A stretch of 64,000 nucleotides of DNA from Chromobotia macracanthus (Eukaryota > Chordata > Actinopteri > Cypriniformes > Botiidae). The notes under the pieces were generated by a model. It had not been told where the DNA came from and did not search any database. It saw only the letters and a list, made by a program, of their open reading frames with translations. The DNA lies in NCBI GenBank assembly GCA_036877525.1, contig JAZGTH010000005.1, forward strand, positions 11,739,501 to 11,803,500. The letters are read 5' to 3'. Numbering within the stretch: the stretch's first letter is position 1; each line of letters opens with the position of its first letter. Shown here piece after piece: positions 39,048 to 60,743 of the stretch. The position numbers and the translations under genes are program-made.

Positions 39048-39897
39048 ACTAAGATCTTCTGCGAGTTGCTGGAGAGGGACGAGCTGTACCCCGGTCAGCT
39101 GTCTGAAGAGGATGAACTCGTTCGTGGTCAGATTATACTGCACAGGGAACAGCTTGACCATTTTTTTTATGTATATAGTAATTCAAAGTTCTTTACATAA
39201 ACATGGTTTTAGAAAAAGATGCGAGAAGATAAAAAAAAATGAAAGTCACTGTCCACAATGAGTGTGTGTTCACGAATGAATTGAAAACTATTTTTGTGAT
39301 TGTGGTTTTTGATCTCGCATTAATAGTAGATTTGAGGTGAAATTAATATTAATGTGTCTTATTGACACCTGCAGAGTCCTCATTCACAGGCCCAGTGCAT
39401 CTGAAGGTAGATCACTGCCAGGGCTGCCAGATCTACATAAAAAACCCAATGGTTAAAAAAACAAAATATGTCACTTCCACACCTAAAATACATATTTTAC
39501 AATCACTGTTGTGCATTACACATAAATTCCTCAAGCCATCTTCAGGGTGTGGTTTTCTCTGTTTGTCTAGTAAAGACGTATTGTTATTGTGAATGGGGTT
39601 CAGCAGAGCCCTGTGATGACCCGTATGTGATGGAGGAAGAGGACCCAGCTCAGTGTCACGCTCTGGAGAGCAGCCTGTGGGAGATCCAGGTGAGACCCGG
39701 TCGAATAAATACAGGCGAAATCCAGAACGTCTTACGTCTAGTGTTGTGCTCAGTTTTAAGTCATTTCCATTGCATGCAAAGTAGGTTATGAACCACACTG
39801 TTCAGACAGATTTGATTCGTTGCTTTTAAAATGACAGTGTGAACATTGTGTGATCAGTCTTAAAGTTTCTATCTGAAAAACAAAATAACTTTTACAT

Positions 39898-40022
39898 ACA
39901 TTTTGCATTTATGCATTTGGCAGACACTTATCCAAAGCGACTTACAGTGCATTCAAGCTATACATTTGAATGGTATGTGTGTTCTCTGGGAGTCGAACCC
40001 ACAACCTTTGCACTGTTAGCAT
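39898..40022 (-). mobile_element. tRNA-derived SINE copy (reverse)
   Basis: The reverse complement of the same family: GCATTTGGCAGACACTTATC, CAAAGCGACTTACAGTGC, then GGGAGTCGAACCCACAACC. It is inside the noc4l remnant. Confidence 0.75.
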
Positions 40023-40783
40023 AAACAAAGCCAAAGAAACAAAGTTTGGTTGTGGAAATCAAAAACATTTTTCAATCTCTTGTTTTAGACACTACAGAAA
40101 CATTATCATCCAGATGTGGTCAAGGCTGCCATGGTTATAAACGAGCCTCTTCCTGTATTAGAGGATGATATCAGTAAACTGCTTGAGCTGTCGACATTTG
40201 AGGTAGCAGTCTTTTGTTCACAGTACCAGAACATGATTCTAGTGATGGTGAAATAAGCATATCTCCACATGTTTGTCTGACAGCTAAAGGAGCGAGAACT
40301 GAAGGCCGAATGGAAGACAATACCACTAGAGTTTGATACAGCCACAGAACTGCTGAAGAGTTCTCGAGACATTCTTGGCATCCACTTTTCTCTAGAGTAA
40401 CCACCTTTGGTTTGCTGATCGTCAGTCCGTTTCTTATGTCCATTTTAATCCTTGCTCTGTTTTTGTTATATATAAACGTGTGCATGAGCTGTGACATTGC
40501 TTTTGCCTTTCTGATGAAAATAAACATTATTTGCACATGAGCATATGTCTGAATGTTTTTTATTTTTGGACTGTAGTTATAAGAGTCACGCATAACCCTA
40601 ATGTATGATGGTTACCTAAGTGCCTGCCAAAACACTATAGGTTACCTTAGTTATTTTTTATACTGTTAATTCTACTGTAAAGCTACAGTAAGGGTCAGAG
40701 AACAGTGGTCAACTTAGATATGTATATAAATGGTTTTATCTTGGTGAATAATACCATAGTTGTTGTAAATTTCTAATTTATTT

Positions 40784-40991
40784 TGCCGTGTTTGGATCCT
40801 CAGTTTCCTTCAATACCAGATCAACTGGATGTTGTGAGGAGGTTCCTTCAGCAGAGCTCTGGGAGCGAGACAGACACTAGTGTGGTTAAATCAAGCCTGT
40901 TTATTTCCTCAACAAGCAGATTATACAGAACAGAACAGGATGCATCTAAATCTGTCTCAAACAGCTGGATTATATTTTATTACCATGTATG
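40784..40991 (+). other. unrecognised short open frame after a possible splice acceptor
   Basis: After GGATCCTCAG (about 40793-40802) an open frame reads FPSIPDQLDVVRRFLQQSSG and on to a TGA at about 40989-40991 (about 62 codons). It has a protein-like composition and could be a last exon or relic of another gene lost between noc4l and phpt1. I do not recognise the family. No upstream exon in phase was found. Confidence 0.25.
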
Positions 40992-41465
40992 ATTCGCACC
41001 GACCGCTGCAGTCTCTATTCTAGACTTCCCTGTGCAATAGAGTATATGGTATTCAAAAGGATATATCAAACCTCATTAACCCTTAAGGGCTCTTGTCTAT
41101 GTTCATTAATGCGGGGAACTAAATCTAATAGTTACGTACCACAGTATTTACAGTATTTTAAAGGATACCGTGGTATATGCATACGGTGGTACCATTGTGC
41201 TTGTGGTTTACAAGCTTTAAGTATTTGGTAACGGTGGATAAAATGTAAAAGAAAAAAAAATGTAAACACTATAGTCTCTTGGTTGAAGGAAACTATGGTT
41301 ATCATTTTTGTAAAATTGCTGTATTGCAATAATGAGTTAATGGGCGCAGTCTGTCGTTATCCTCCAGGCCTGTAGGTGGCGCTAATGTAAACACGCTCAC
41401 TCCAGCATTTCTGAGCACTTCATGGAGGAACAGCCGTAACTTTTTATGGTACCGGGTTTGTTAAA

Positions 41466-42194
41466 ATGTCGGCTGATCTTGCTAAGATCCCCGAGGTTGA
41501 TATAGACCCAGACGGGGTCTTTAAATATGTCCTCATACGGGTGCACAGCACGACCGACGAGTCGCACGTCGATATCGTAAGAGGACACGCTTGGGCCGAC
41601 TATCACGGTGTGTTTCAATGACAGGAAATGTGTTTATGAATCATATCTAATATGCATTTTATTAAATGCACCATTAAAGACAAACCAGCACATCGTGCAT
41701 CCCATTTTTACGTGTTGCAATGAATGCAATGTGTATTTCTTTATCAAAGCAAGCTGTTGACTGTGCATGTTCAGATCTGTGTTACCAGTTCGCTGCTGGA
41801 GCTTGAAATAAGAAAGATGCATGAAGATGGAGGACACGTACTGTCTGTCCCAGCTGTGAAACCCTCATAACACACTTGTGTTTTCTCCTCAAAGCTGATA
41901 TTTATGATCGAGTTGCTGGGGAGCTGGAGAAAGCAGGAGGGGTGGACTGTGAATGTCTTGGAGGAGGTCGGATCAGACATAACAGGGAGGAGAAGAAGAT
42001 CCACGTCTATGGCTATTCCCTGGTACATTTACTGAGTGCTGATCGGTGTCTCTCCTGAAGTGAATAACAGTCATGGACAGGCATTTGTTTCTTTGTTTCA
42101 GGGCTTTGGAAGAGCAAAGCATGCAGTTTCCACTGAGAAAATACAAGCTTGTTATCCGGACTACGAGGTCACGTGGGCTGATGAGGGGTATTGA
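41466..42194 (+). CDS. phpt1: phpt1, 14-kDa phosphohistidine phosphatase, complete, 3 exons
   Basis: Exons: 41466-41607, 41895-42022 and 42102-42194, encoding 120 aa (human 125 aa). It reads MSADLAKIPEVDIDPDGVFK at the start and ends PDYEVTWADEGY, near-identical to human PHPT1. The catalytic histidine (human His53) is in ADYHADIYDR, spanning the exon 1/2 junction. CECLGGGRI and KKIHVYGYS are also conserved. The enzyme removes phosphate from protein histidine residues in the cytosol. The first exon is about 5 residues shorter than human in the variable stretch after RVHS. AATAAA at 42537-42542 is a plausible polyadenylation signal. In human 9q34.3 PHPT1 also neighbours MAMDC4, as here. Confidence 0.96.
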
Positions 42195-43449
42195 CCTGGT
42201 TTTTCCAAACCTGATGGTCTTAACAGAGCGCTGGAGTGTTTTAAGTTGTGCCGAGGTTGCAAACTAACAGAACTGTAACATTCGTTTGTGGATGGTTCAA
42301 TTATTTACTTAAAACCAAGGGCAGAGGTCATTTTCTTCATTATGTTAATTACTGATTGGATCTTCACTCTGTATATGAACACTTGCACTTACATCCTCGC
42401 TGAGGATGCAATTGTGTTTATATCCGTAGGTATTTAAATTAATGATGCGGGAAGTGATGTAACAAAGCACATAACAGGATAGTGTGAAAGGTTATGTATT
42501 TCACGGCGGACTATAAAACTGATATCCTGAAAAGGTAATAAACAGAACCAATCCCAGAATGTTTTATCGTACTTTCAAGTTAAACTTATTGCAATACAAC
42601 CTTGGTGCACTTATCAGAGCACAATAAATGAAAGTTGTCAATAAGGTAAAATTTTATGCTTAACTGCAACATGTAAAAATCTTGTGTGAGATCCATAAGA
42701 CCTGATCCGGAGGTTGTAAAGCTTGCCGGACAAATGTGTGAGGAAATGATTCCCGTTACAGCCGTTTGTCAGCATTTCCAATTGGAACGCTCATTAGAAT
42801 GGGTAATGATTTCTAGACTACACATACTACAGCCGGAAAATGTTATCAAATCACAAGCGTCACTGCAGCATTCGTGTAACTTTAAACCATTAAGTCATCA
42901 AATGTTTTATTTAAAGCCTTAATAATAACAGTAGTGCTTTGTTTTTGTATCACATGCACTTACATTTTTGTTGCACAAACCACAGAAATGCATCGCAGAG
43001 CAACATGTTCAATAAATAAATGTTTTTTTTTCTGCAGTACTGCATTCTGCCTGTTTTATTGCATTATGTTCACAGTTTTTTGTCTTGTTTCGTTGCTTCT
43101 TTTCTATCAAGATTAACCAGCAATCATTACCCTAGCTTTGGTTTCAATGTTACTTGCTACTGTGGGTAAGAACAGAATGCACAATTTTGGCTAAATAGTT
43201 ACATCCTCAACAGATGTATTTGGTGTTGTAAGAAGGCTTTGTACATTCTTGAGGCTGAGGTTTATTAGGAAGGACGTGACACTTGTCTTGGGGTTAAAAT
43301 GTAAAGTCCAGGCGTTATCTCTGAAATCAGGAGGAAGGAATGCAGGTGACGTTAATAACTTTATATGTGGCGAGACGGAGGTTTTTTTTACAGCCGACTG
43401 AAACAAACTCATGTTCCTTCATCTGGAGTCTGTAGTGAAGAATTAAGTC
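42195..43449. other. phpt1 3' UTR and phpt1-mamdc4 spacer
   Basis: A predicted phpt1 3' UTR runs to AATAAA at 42537-42542, then AT-rich spacer. A short open frame at 42686-42922 shows no recognisable domain. No RNA gene was seen. Confidence 0.5.
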
Positions 43450-54125
<10,676 letters not shown>

Positions 54126-54380
54126 GACACTGTTTATCTAATGACGTGCCATGTACCAGCAGGACCAGCCCTGTCATCAAAAAGGCAAATACATAAGCGT
54201 TAAACAACTCACTGTTTCTAATTCAGACAGCATAATGTCTTTCCACACGTTAATGTATTTCAATGTATTTACAGTGTAATTTAATATATGATCTGCAATA
54301 AACAGAATGTTGCTGGGAACGCAATGAACAGTCAGAGGTTTGTGACATAAGCCTATGACATACATAATATCGTCTGTGTG

Positions 54381-54521
54381 ATATAGACATAGCCCTTCAT
54401 GATGTGGTATAGACATAGATATAGACATAGCCCTTCATGATGTGGTATAGACATAGATATAGACATAGCCCTTCATGATGTGGTATAGACATAGCTATAG
54501 ACATAGCCCTTCATGATGTGG
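54381..54521 (+). repeat. 38-bp tandem repeat, about 4 copies
   Basis: Units begin near 54381, 54419, 54457 and 54495, each containing ATAGACATAGCCCTTCATGA. Nearly identical copies suggest recent expansion. Confidence 0.9.
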
Positions 54522-55170
54522 CATTACCATAAGATTTAGCCAGTGGATGATTCTCCAGAGCGTTTGCCTTATTTTCTTATTTACAGAAAGAATGTATTAA
54601 ATCCATAAGAGCACAATGCATAGCTTTTCCTTTTTTGTTGGTAAATTACCTGTGATGTCTTAGTCATATTGTTGATGGTGTTTGTGAATTCTGTTTTTGA
54701 AATGTAAAGTAAAACATTTTTTTTTTGTACGTAATCATATGCGCAATTATCAGTTGGCCGCCATCTTGGGAGGATCGCCCTCGGCTGCTGATACTGAAAT
54801 TAATACAGATACCTGCTTACCATTTGTTTTAATTTGACCTTGAAATACATTTACTATACTATACATTTATCATGTTGTCATTTGAAGGTGAAGAGAGGCT
54901 GTTTTATTGCACCGCATGACAATTTTATGTTTTCACTATAATTTTGTAGAATGTATCATTTTACCATGAGAACACTATCATGCTAGCATTCGCTACTGCT
55001 TCTGCCATCATATGGTAGAAATATCCAAATAAAATGTTATCAACAAGCTGACAGAATAAGATCCATTTCAATGACACTGTTGTTTTATTGTTGTCATTGT
55101 GGATATTAACTTTCCCATTGTCACAGAGAGGAATCAGAAAATTTAGGTTATATTAGGGCACAGACATCAA

Positions 55171-55174
<4 letters not shown>

Positions 55175-55234
<60 letters not shown>
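55175..55234 (+). repeat. (AT)n microsatellite
   Basis: About 30 uninterrupted TA/AT units in the mamdc4 to glul-like intergenic region. Confidence 0.95.
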
Positions 55235-55237
<3 letters not shown>

Positions 55238-55869
55238 TATTTATTTCAACAAATGACAAAACAAAATTGAATCCCTAGAACCAGTTTTGTAGTGGCTGCT
55301 TGGAAGTTTTTCTAATTCAAAAGCCGAGTGACAGACGTACACGAAGGCAATGTTAATTATCAAACCAAACAACATACAAAACTGACAAAAATGCTCAGTA
55401 ATGTAATTATTTTATTAGGTGATAAGCAGTGGCTTCAATTACTATTGACTAGTATTGGCCAGCGCGATCCTTCTAACATGGCATTGAAACAAAACAGTTA
55501 CCCAGCATGCAACACTGCGTGACATCAGATTCACATTCCTTATGCTTAACTTTAAGTTTCTGTTGAGCTTAGTTCTATATATAAAGATAGATGCTCAGCC
55601 AGAATTGTATGATGATGTCGCTTAGCAACGTCAATGTCTCCACGACAACATCCTCTAAATTTGTCTGTCGAAAAGCTCGATAGAACAATTCAGGCAACAC
55701 ACAACTGTAAAATTAGCAATGCATTACAGTGTTGAAACCTAAACACGGATAATACAATCAGTGGAGAAACTAAATATTGCCTGGTTTATAAAGAATTTCT
55801 TAAGACTTAATCTTAAGAGCATTAAAAGTAAGATGCAAACATGCAGTTTCTATTTAAAGCATCAAGTTT

Positions 55870-55960
55870 ATTTTAAGGGCATTTTGTGTGTCTCCTTGGG
55901 ATTCAAACCCACAACCATTGCACGGCTAACAGGATGAGCTGAGCTACAGGAACACACCCA
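55870..55960 (-). mobile_element. SINE head fragment (reverse)
   Basis: CCTTGGGATTCAAACCCACA and CCATTGCACGGCTAACAGG, the reverse complement of the tRNA-like head. Confidence 0.6.
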
Positions 55961-57857
55961 AACAGCCGATATTTGCCATATCACTGCAGGTGGTAGCAGA
56001 GCAGGTTTTATGAGTTAGATTTGATGTTGTTTTGTCAACTCAGAGTGGGCATGACTTTATCTTACCTCACACATCATGTATGCCTTAAATATTGTGACTA
56101 CATGCATGGATGTTTTTATATTTTATTAACAATGCTGGAAAGAAAAAAGCCAAACAATCCGTGAATAAAAAATTAAACCCTTCTGAACTTTCAGTTGTTT
56201 CTGCAGTTACGGTAGCCAAGTGTCTCAAATTGCGCACAGTGTTTGTCTTTGCTTATCCACCTATTCAGATAAAGAATTATGTTTCCAGATAATATGACAG
56301 CTGTTTAATATTAACTCACTATATACAATTTGCTCACTCTCAAAAACCTGTTACCTATAATTTTCAAATGACAATGAATCGTAAGATAAACATGAATATA
56401 CATTCGAATAACAGCTCTCGTCTTAGAAAATCCCTTCGCCAATAGATGGTTTATACTGGTTTTGCTTGATCTGCCACGTAGGTTAATGTGTCTGCTACAG
56501 GTCAGGCTGTAGGATCCAACAGTGACCTGCTACTCATTCCTATTACCATGTTTAGGGTCTTATTACTTTTGAATCCTAATAAGCTGGCCCTGTGAGAGGT
56601 GGTCAAGCACACACGAGAGTCTACCAAAAAATGTAAAAGCTAAAGTATGTGGAAAAAGACTTCATGTAAGTAAATACAGTAAATACAATATTCCCTGATT
56701 TTCTAGATGCATACAGATCTGTGAAGATTGCACATGTCTGCTGGGAAGAAAGTGATGTCAATGAAATATAATAATACAATTTTTATCATTTTGAAATGTC
56801 ATGTTGAGGGACCATTAACTTATAAGACTCATTTTTGAGGGTTGCCTATAAATCATTGTATTATACTCTGAAGCATGAAACAAACCTTTGTTTGTGTTTC
56901 AATATGTAGACTGACAGCAATCTTTTATTTGAATTTGGATCTGCTGCATCAAATGGCAGTACATTTCAGTTTATGAATCTGAATTAACACTGGCCACTGG
57001 CTATTTATAGACCATTGAATGTATTATTTGAAAGTTTATAATAATACGTTATAGATTCATACATTTAATCACCATATTTTATTTCATTTGATGTTACTGT
57101 CTTCAGTATATTTTTACTATTATCAGTAAAATGTTAAATTTGTTTTCAGAACTGATTTTGTATTTGATGTGGACACATGTATACATTTCTGATTCCACTA
57201 TTTCTAAGAGATAAGTATTCATTTTATTCATGTGCCCTCGTAATCTTTAAAACATTTCAAAGGCATTAACTGTGTTCTGGTCATCGGGTACGTCTGGTAT
57301 TATATGTCAGGTCTATAGAGTCAAGTGTTCCTGTCATACACATTACTAATGACTTAAGACTTTAAAGTTTAAAGCTAAGGATTTACAACTCACTGTCTAG
57401 ACTCTGGACTTGACTCTGGACTTACATGCAAAGACTCGAGACTTACTTGTGCCTGGCAAAACAATGATTTAGTCCCACATCAACACTCCTTTACAACACC
57501 CCTTGGCATGGATATGTGGGAGGGTGTCACGTTCAGGAGTTTTTTTCTGTTCCCTGTACATCGAGTGTATGCTAAGCCGATGGCTCTCCAGGTGCTTCTA
57601 GTTCTCCTTGTTTTTCCAGTGCTTTGTTTGTTGCTACAGAATTGTGATTTGGTAAATCATGAAGATTATTTTGAGTTTAACCTCCTGGATTTGTCTTGGA
57701 TTGGATATCTGCAACACACCATTATAATGGGTGGAGACGGTGTGGTGTTCAAACTGTATACTGAGTGATCAGATAAAGTAACAGAACAGTAACTTCATAT
57801 GACCATTTTCATTTTGTTTCTTCAAATTTATAATCTGTTCCAACTTTCTGGATCAAC

Positions 57858-59395
57858 ATGTCCTGCTTATCTGTTAGCGCAAGTCTCAGCAAGGTCTTAC
57901 GATGGAAATATCTCAGCCTGCCCCAGGGAGACCTCAGTCAGATCACTTATGTCTGGAGCAAAAGCGGTGCTGGTGAGCTGTGCAGCAAGACCCGAACCGT
58001 GGACTCTGAACCAAAGAGCATAGCTGGTATGACATTCTTGTTTAGTATGCTTTCATTTTTTTGTGGTTTCTTACCGTTTTTTCCTCTCTGCGTGTTTTTT
58101 TGGTAGATATACCAGAATGGGTTTTTGCAATTGAGACTGAAAGATGCATTAATGAGATGCTACTGGTTCCTGTCTGCATGTTCCGGGACCCCTTCATTTT
58201 GGACCCTAACAAACTGGTTTGGTGCGAAGTGCTAAAGCATACCAGAGAACCTGCAGGTACGAAATTTATATTTTGACATTTTGAATGCATTTTAATTCAA
58301 AATGATGTACAGCTTCATGTCTGGTGCGAATGCATTGCTTGTGAATCCGACCCACGATCTCTTAGAATCGAACCATCGTCACAGCTGTAACAAGGTCATG
58401 GAGATGGTCAAAGGGCTCCATCCCTGTTTTGCCATGGAGCAGGAGTTTACCCTTCTAGGAGTGGATGGACATCCTTTAGGCTTGCCCAGACTTGGCTTCC
58501 CCGAGCCACAAGGTTATAGAAATGTTTCACGTTATAAAAAGTGCACTCTTTAGTGGGATACACATTCATTCTGAATTGGTCAGGATTGTGTATCTTTCTT
58601 CTGTCAGGTCCTTATTACTGTAGTGTTGGTGCTGACAAGGCTTTTAGCAGAGACATTATGGAGTGTCATTTTAAAGCCTGTCTGTATGCTGGCATCAAAA
58701 TCGGTGGCACTAATGCAAAGGTCATGCCCTCTCAGGTAAACGCTGTGAAGTTATTTGGTATCTATCGTTGAGGAAGCGGCTTTCTCTATGTTCTGGATGT
58801 CCAGTCTGAATGGTTTAATCTCTTTCTTTGTAGTGGGTGTTCCAGGTGGGGCCATGTGAAGGAATTGAGATAGGAGATCAGCTCTGGATGGCCCGCTTCT
58901 TGCTACACAGGGTGTGTGAAGACTTTGGTGTGGTGGCCACTCTTGATCCAAAACCAATGAAAGGAGAATGGAACGGAGCCAGGTGCCACATCAATGTGAG
59001 CACTATAAACACCAGAGCTGAAGGAGGAATTGAGTACGTACTCAAGAGCTTCATACACGACATAAAGATCAGAGAGAAAGAGAGACACAAAGAGTGAGAG
59101 AGAATTATAAAACCGTCTTAGCACATCTGACGCCCATTATTCTTCCTTCCAAATCAGGCACATTGAACAAGCAATCGAGAAACTGAGAAAGCGACATATG
59201 GAGCATGTTCGTGTCTACGGCCTGCACGGTGGCGAGGATAACAAGCGGCATGTCATGGGTCTTCAACACACCTCCAGCATCAACGATTTCTTTGAGGACC
59301 GCCGTCCTGCTTCCAACTGTGACCCGTATGCTGTGATCTGCGGCATCGCCCGGATGTGCATGCTGGATGAAGAAGGTCTGCGAGCTTTGGAATAA
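57858..59395 (+). CDS. glutamine synthetase-like protein, probable pseudoenzyme, 6 exons
   Basis: Exons: 57858-58026, 58107-58256, 58366-58512, 58608-58735, 58834-59033 and 59158-59395; total 1032 nt, 343 aa (human GLUL 373 aa). Clear GS blocks: SLPQGDLSQITYVW, SKTRTVDSEPKS, VCMFRDPF, CFAMEQEFTLLG, YYCSVGADKAF, VFQVGPCEGIEIGDQLW, HRVCEDFGVVATLDPKP, FEDRRPASNCDPY. Retained by comparison with human numbering: Glu134, Glu136, Glu203, His253, Glu338, Arg340. Changed or absent: the DGSSTxQ loop is replaced and 4 residues shorter (VFAIETERCINEML); Glu196 is Val (WVF); Arg299 and Glu305 are His; and about 24 residues with NRSASIRIPR (Arg319, Arg324) are missing between NDF and FEDRRP. The frame is open and splice sites canonical, so this is not a retrocopy. 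Predicted unable to make glutamine. It could be a teleost glul paralogue; I give no symbol. Confidence 0.88.
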
Positions 59396-60480
59396 TACAA
59401 TTAACAGGAGAATGTTAGATTGAAGCCTATTCATTTATTACATTACCTTTTTGATAGTATTTATATATTATAGACTATTACACTATTATAGACTGATAGT
59501 ATTTTTTTTACATAAAACCATTGCTTACATCTGCTTTGAGAAGTTATAGTTTCTATAAATACAATGCTGTGTGCTAAACGTTTATCCATTACGAAGTAAA
59601 TCATGGGATGTTATCCATTTTATTCAAAGCGACCTACAAATGAGAAAGCATTTAACATTTTTCCATAAGAGCCAACAACACATTTCTTTGAATTCCTATA
59701 AATGATGTAAAAAAATGTAAACGATGTAAACTTCTTCGCGTTTAATGTTTCTTATATCTTATATATGTTTCTTATAAAATGAGGGCTGCGGTGCTTGCTG
59801 TGCTGCAGGCTGTCCATTAGGGGGAGTCAGAGGCAAGTGTTTGCCACTGTGTGCACAAATAAAAGTGGACAAAGTTTTTAGTATTGGACAAATTGTAAAT
59901 GCTTTAGACAAAAGGTTCATTATACAAAGTGCACTTACATGCTCATGCTTTTTGTTGTGGGAAAACATCATAGAGGATGGAGAGGTAGGATATTTTTCTG
60001 ACTGATGTGTTGGTGCAGTCTTTTACAAGCATGCATATGTAGTTTTAAAGCGTGCTGTTGTTTTTATAGCTCTTATGGCTTTATTATGAGTGATTAATAA
60101 AGTGATTTTGAAGGCACAGGGTGCTCACAGTCATGGGGTAAATTTATTACCTCCGGGGCAATAGCACAGGAGATGCAGTCAGTTGTTCAATGCATCAAAT
60201 GGCTGAAATGCATTTCTAGGGTTTTCGGGGTTGGTTATGAGAAAAAAACATCACTTTTATCACAGTGTATATTACTTAGTTCCTGATTAGCATCCAATGA
60301 ATTGCATAACATGATTTTAACTTGATGTGAAAATGCATATTCAACACATTTTAGTCAGTCATCGCAAAACGCAGCCGTAAACACTAACTAGACTAACTAA
60401 CGTGGGTTATAGTTACTATAGTTACTACAAAAATATGGTTTTATGTCATATATGCAAATGTGCCATATATATACACACAC
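59396..60480. other. glul-like to arrdc1 intergenic region
   Basis: AT-rich sequence with a SINE-tail fragment on the minus strand (about 59610-59665). Candidate AATAAA words lie near 59856 and 60093; neither can be tied to the glul-like transcript from sequence alone. No gene was recognised. Confidence 0.5.
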
Positions 60481-60502
60481 ACAGACGTGTAAGAGTCACA
60501 GC

Positions 60503-60533
60503 TCGTGACGTCGAAACGCTCCGGATGACGTCA
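60503..60533 (+). promoter_or_regulatory. arrdc1: arrdc1 promoter with CRE-type sites
   Basis: A full CRE palindrome TGACGTCA (60526-60533) and a near-CRE GTGACGTCG (about 60505-60513) lie about 100-120 bp before the arrdc1 ATG in a CpG-rich stretch. Binding by CREB/ATF factors is inferred. Confidence 0.55.
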
Positions 60534-60625
60534 GCGCTCGTAAAAGGGCGGAGAGCCGCAGGTGGGACGCGAACCGGCCGCGCTCGTCCCGTTACCCTCA
60601 CCGACGCGTCAGCTTTCTCGAAGAC

Positions 60626-60743
60626 ATGGGCAAGCTTCAGGACTTTGAGATCACTTTTACAAACAGCAAAGTGGTTTACAACCCCGGCGAGTCGATATCG
60701 GGAACCGTGAGAATTAAAGCGAGCCAGCCCTTGCCGTTTAAAG
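60626..60743 (+). CDS. arrdc1: arrdc1, arrestin domain-containing protein 1, first coding exon
   Basis: The ATG at 60626 opens MGKLQDFEITFTNSKVVYNP and continues GESISGTVRI to LPFKG, closely matching the human ARRDC1 N-terminus (start of the arrestin-N fold). The exon ends at 60743 with a strong GTAAGC donor in phase 1. The open frame continues to 61210, but residues after Gly40 are intronic. Later exons lie right of the window. ARRDC1 is an alpha-arrestin adaptor that recruits TSG101 and NEDD4-family ligases to the plasma membrane and drives budding of ARMM vesicles; that role is from the family. A human 9q34.3 location agrees with the phpt1/mamdc4 neighbourhood. Confidence 0.9.

Larger units (their letters stand above)
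38907..40400 (+). pseudogene. noc4l: noc4l remnant (nucleolar complex protein 4), middle missing
   Basis: The 5' part: an ATG at 38907 opens MAPARVSNMKSGDTGENSQ (to 38963). A piece near 39050-39165 reads IFCELLERDELYPGQLSEED, like the human NOC4L N-terminal region. The 3' part: 39375-39406 (RVLIHRPSASE), 39607-39689 (EPCDDPYVMEEEDPAQ, then ALESSLWEIQ), 40089-40202 (TLQKHYHPDVVKAA, then LLELSTFE) and 40284-40400 (LKERELKAEW to IHFSLE, TAA), matching the human NOC4L C-terminus. Only about 200 bp separates the two parts, so the exons for most of the protein, including the CBF/Mak21 region, are absent. The N-terminal piece runs into AT-rich sequence and a stop, and a 17-bp tandem repeat interrupts it. 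NOC4L works in small ribosomal subunit biogenesis; this copy cannot supply it. An assembly deletion is the alternative. AATAAA lies at 40519-40524. Confidence 0.8.
54126..57857. other. mamdc4 to glul-like intergenic region
   Basis: The predicted mamdc4 3' UTR ends near 54302. The rest is AT-rich with a 38-bp tandem repeat (54381-54521), an (AT)n microsatellite (55175-55234) and a degraded minus-strand SINE (about 55870-55960). An open frame at 57508-57768 shows no recognisable family; it could be 5' untranslated sequence of the next gene. Confidence 0.5.

Noticed and set aside
42686..42922. 78-aa frame downstream of phpt1
   Set aside because: No family resemblance, no splice partner, and it lies beyond the phpt1 polyadenylation signal.
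57508..57768. 86-aa frame with a hydrophobic stretch upstream of the glul-like gene, possibly a signal-peptide exon
   Set aside because: It does not join in phase to the GS-like start, and the ATG at 57858 aligns with the normal GS N-terminus. It could at most be untranslated leader.
57858..59395. Calling the GS-like gene a processed or dead pseudogene
   Set aside because: It has five introns with proper splice sites and no stop or frameshift over 343 codons, so an expressed pseudoenzyme is more consistent. Absence of transcripts would reopen this.
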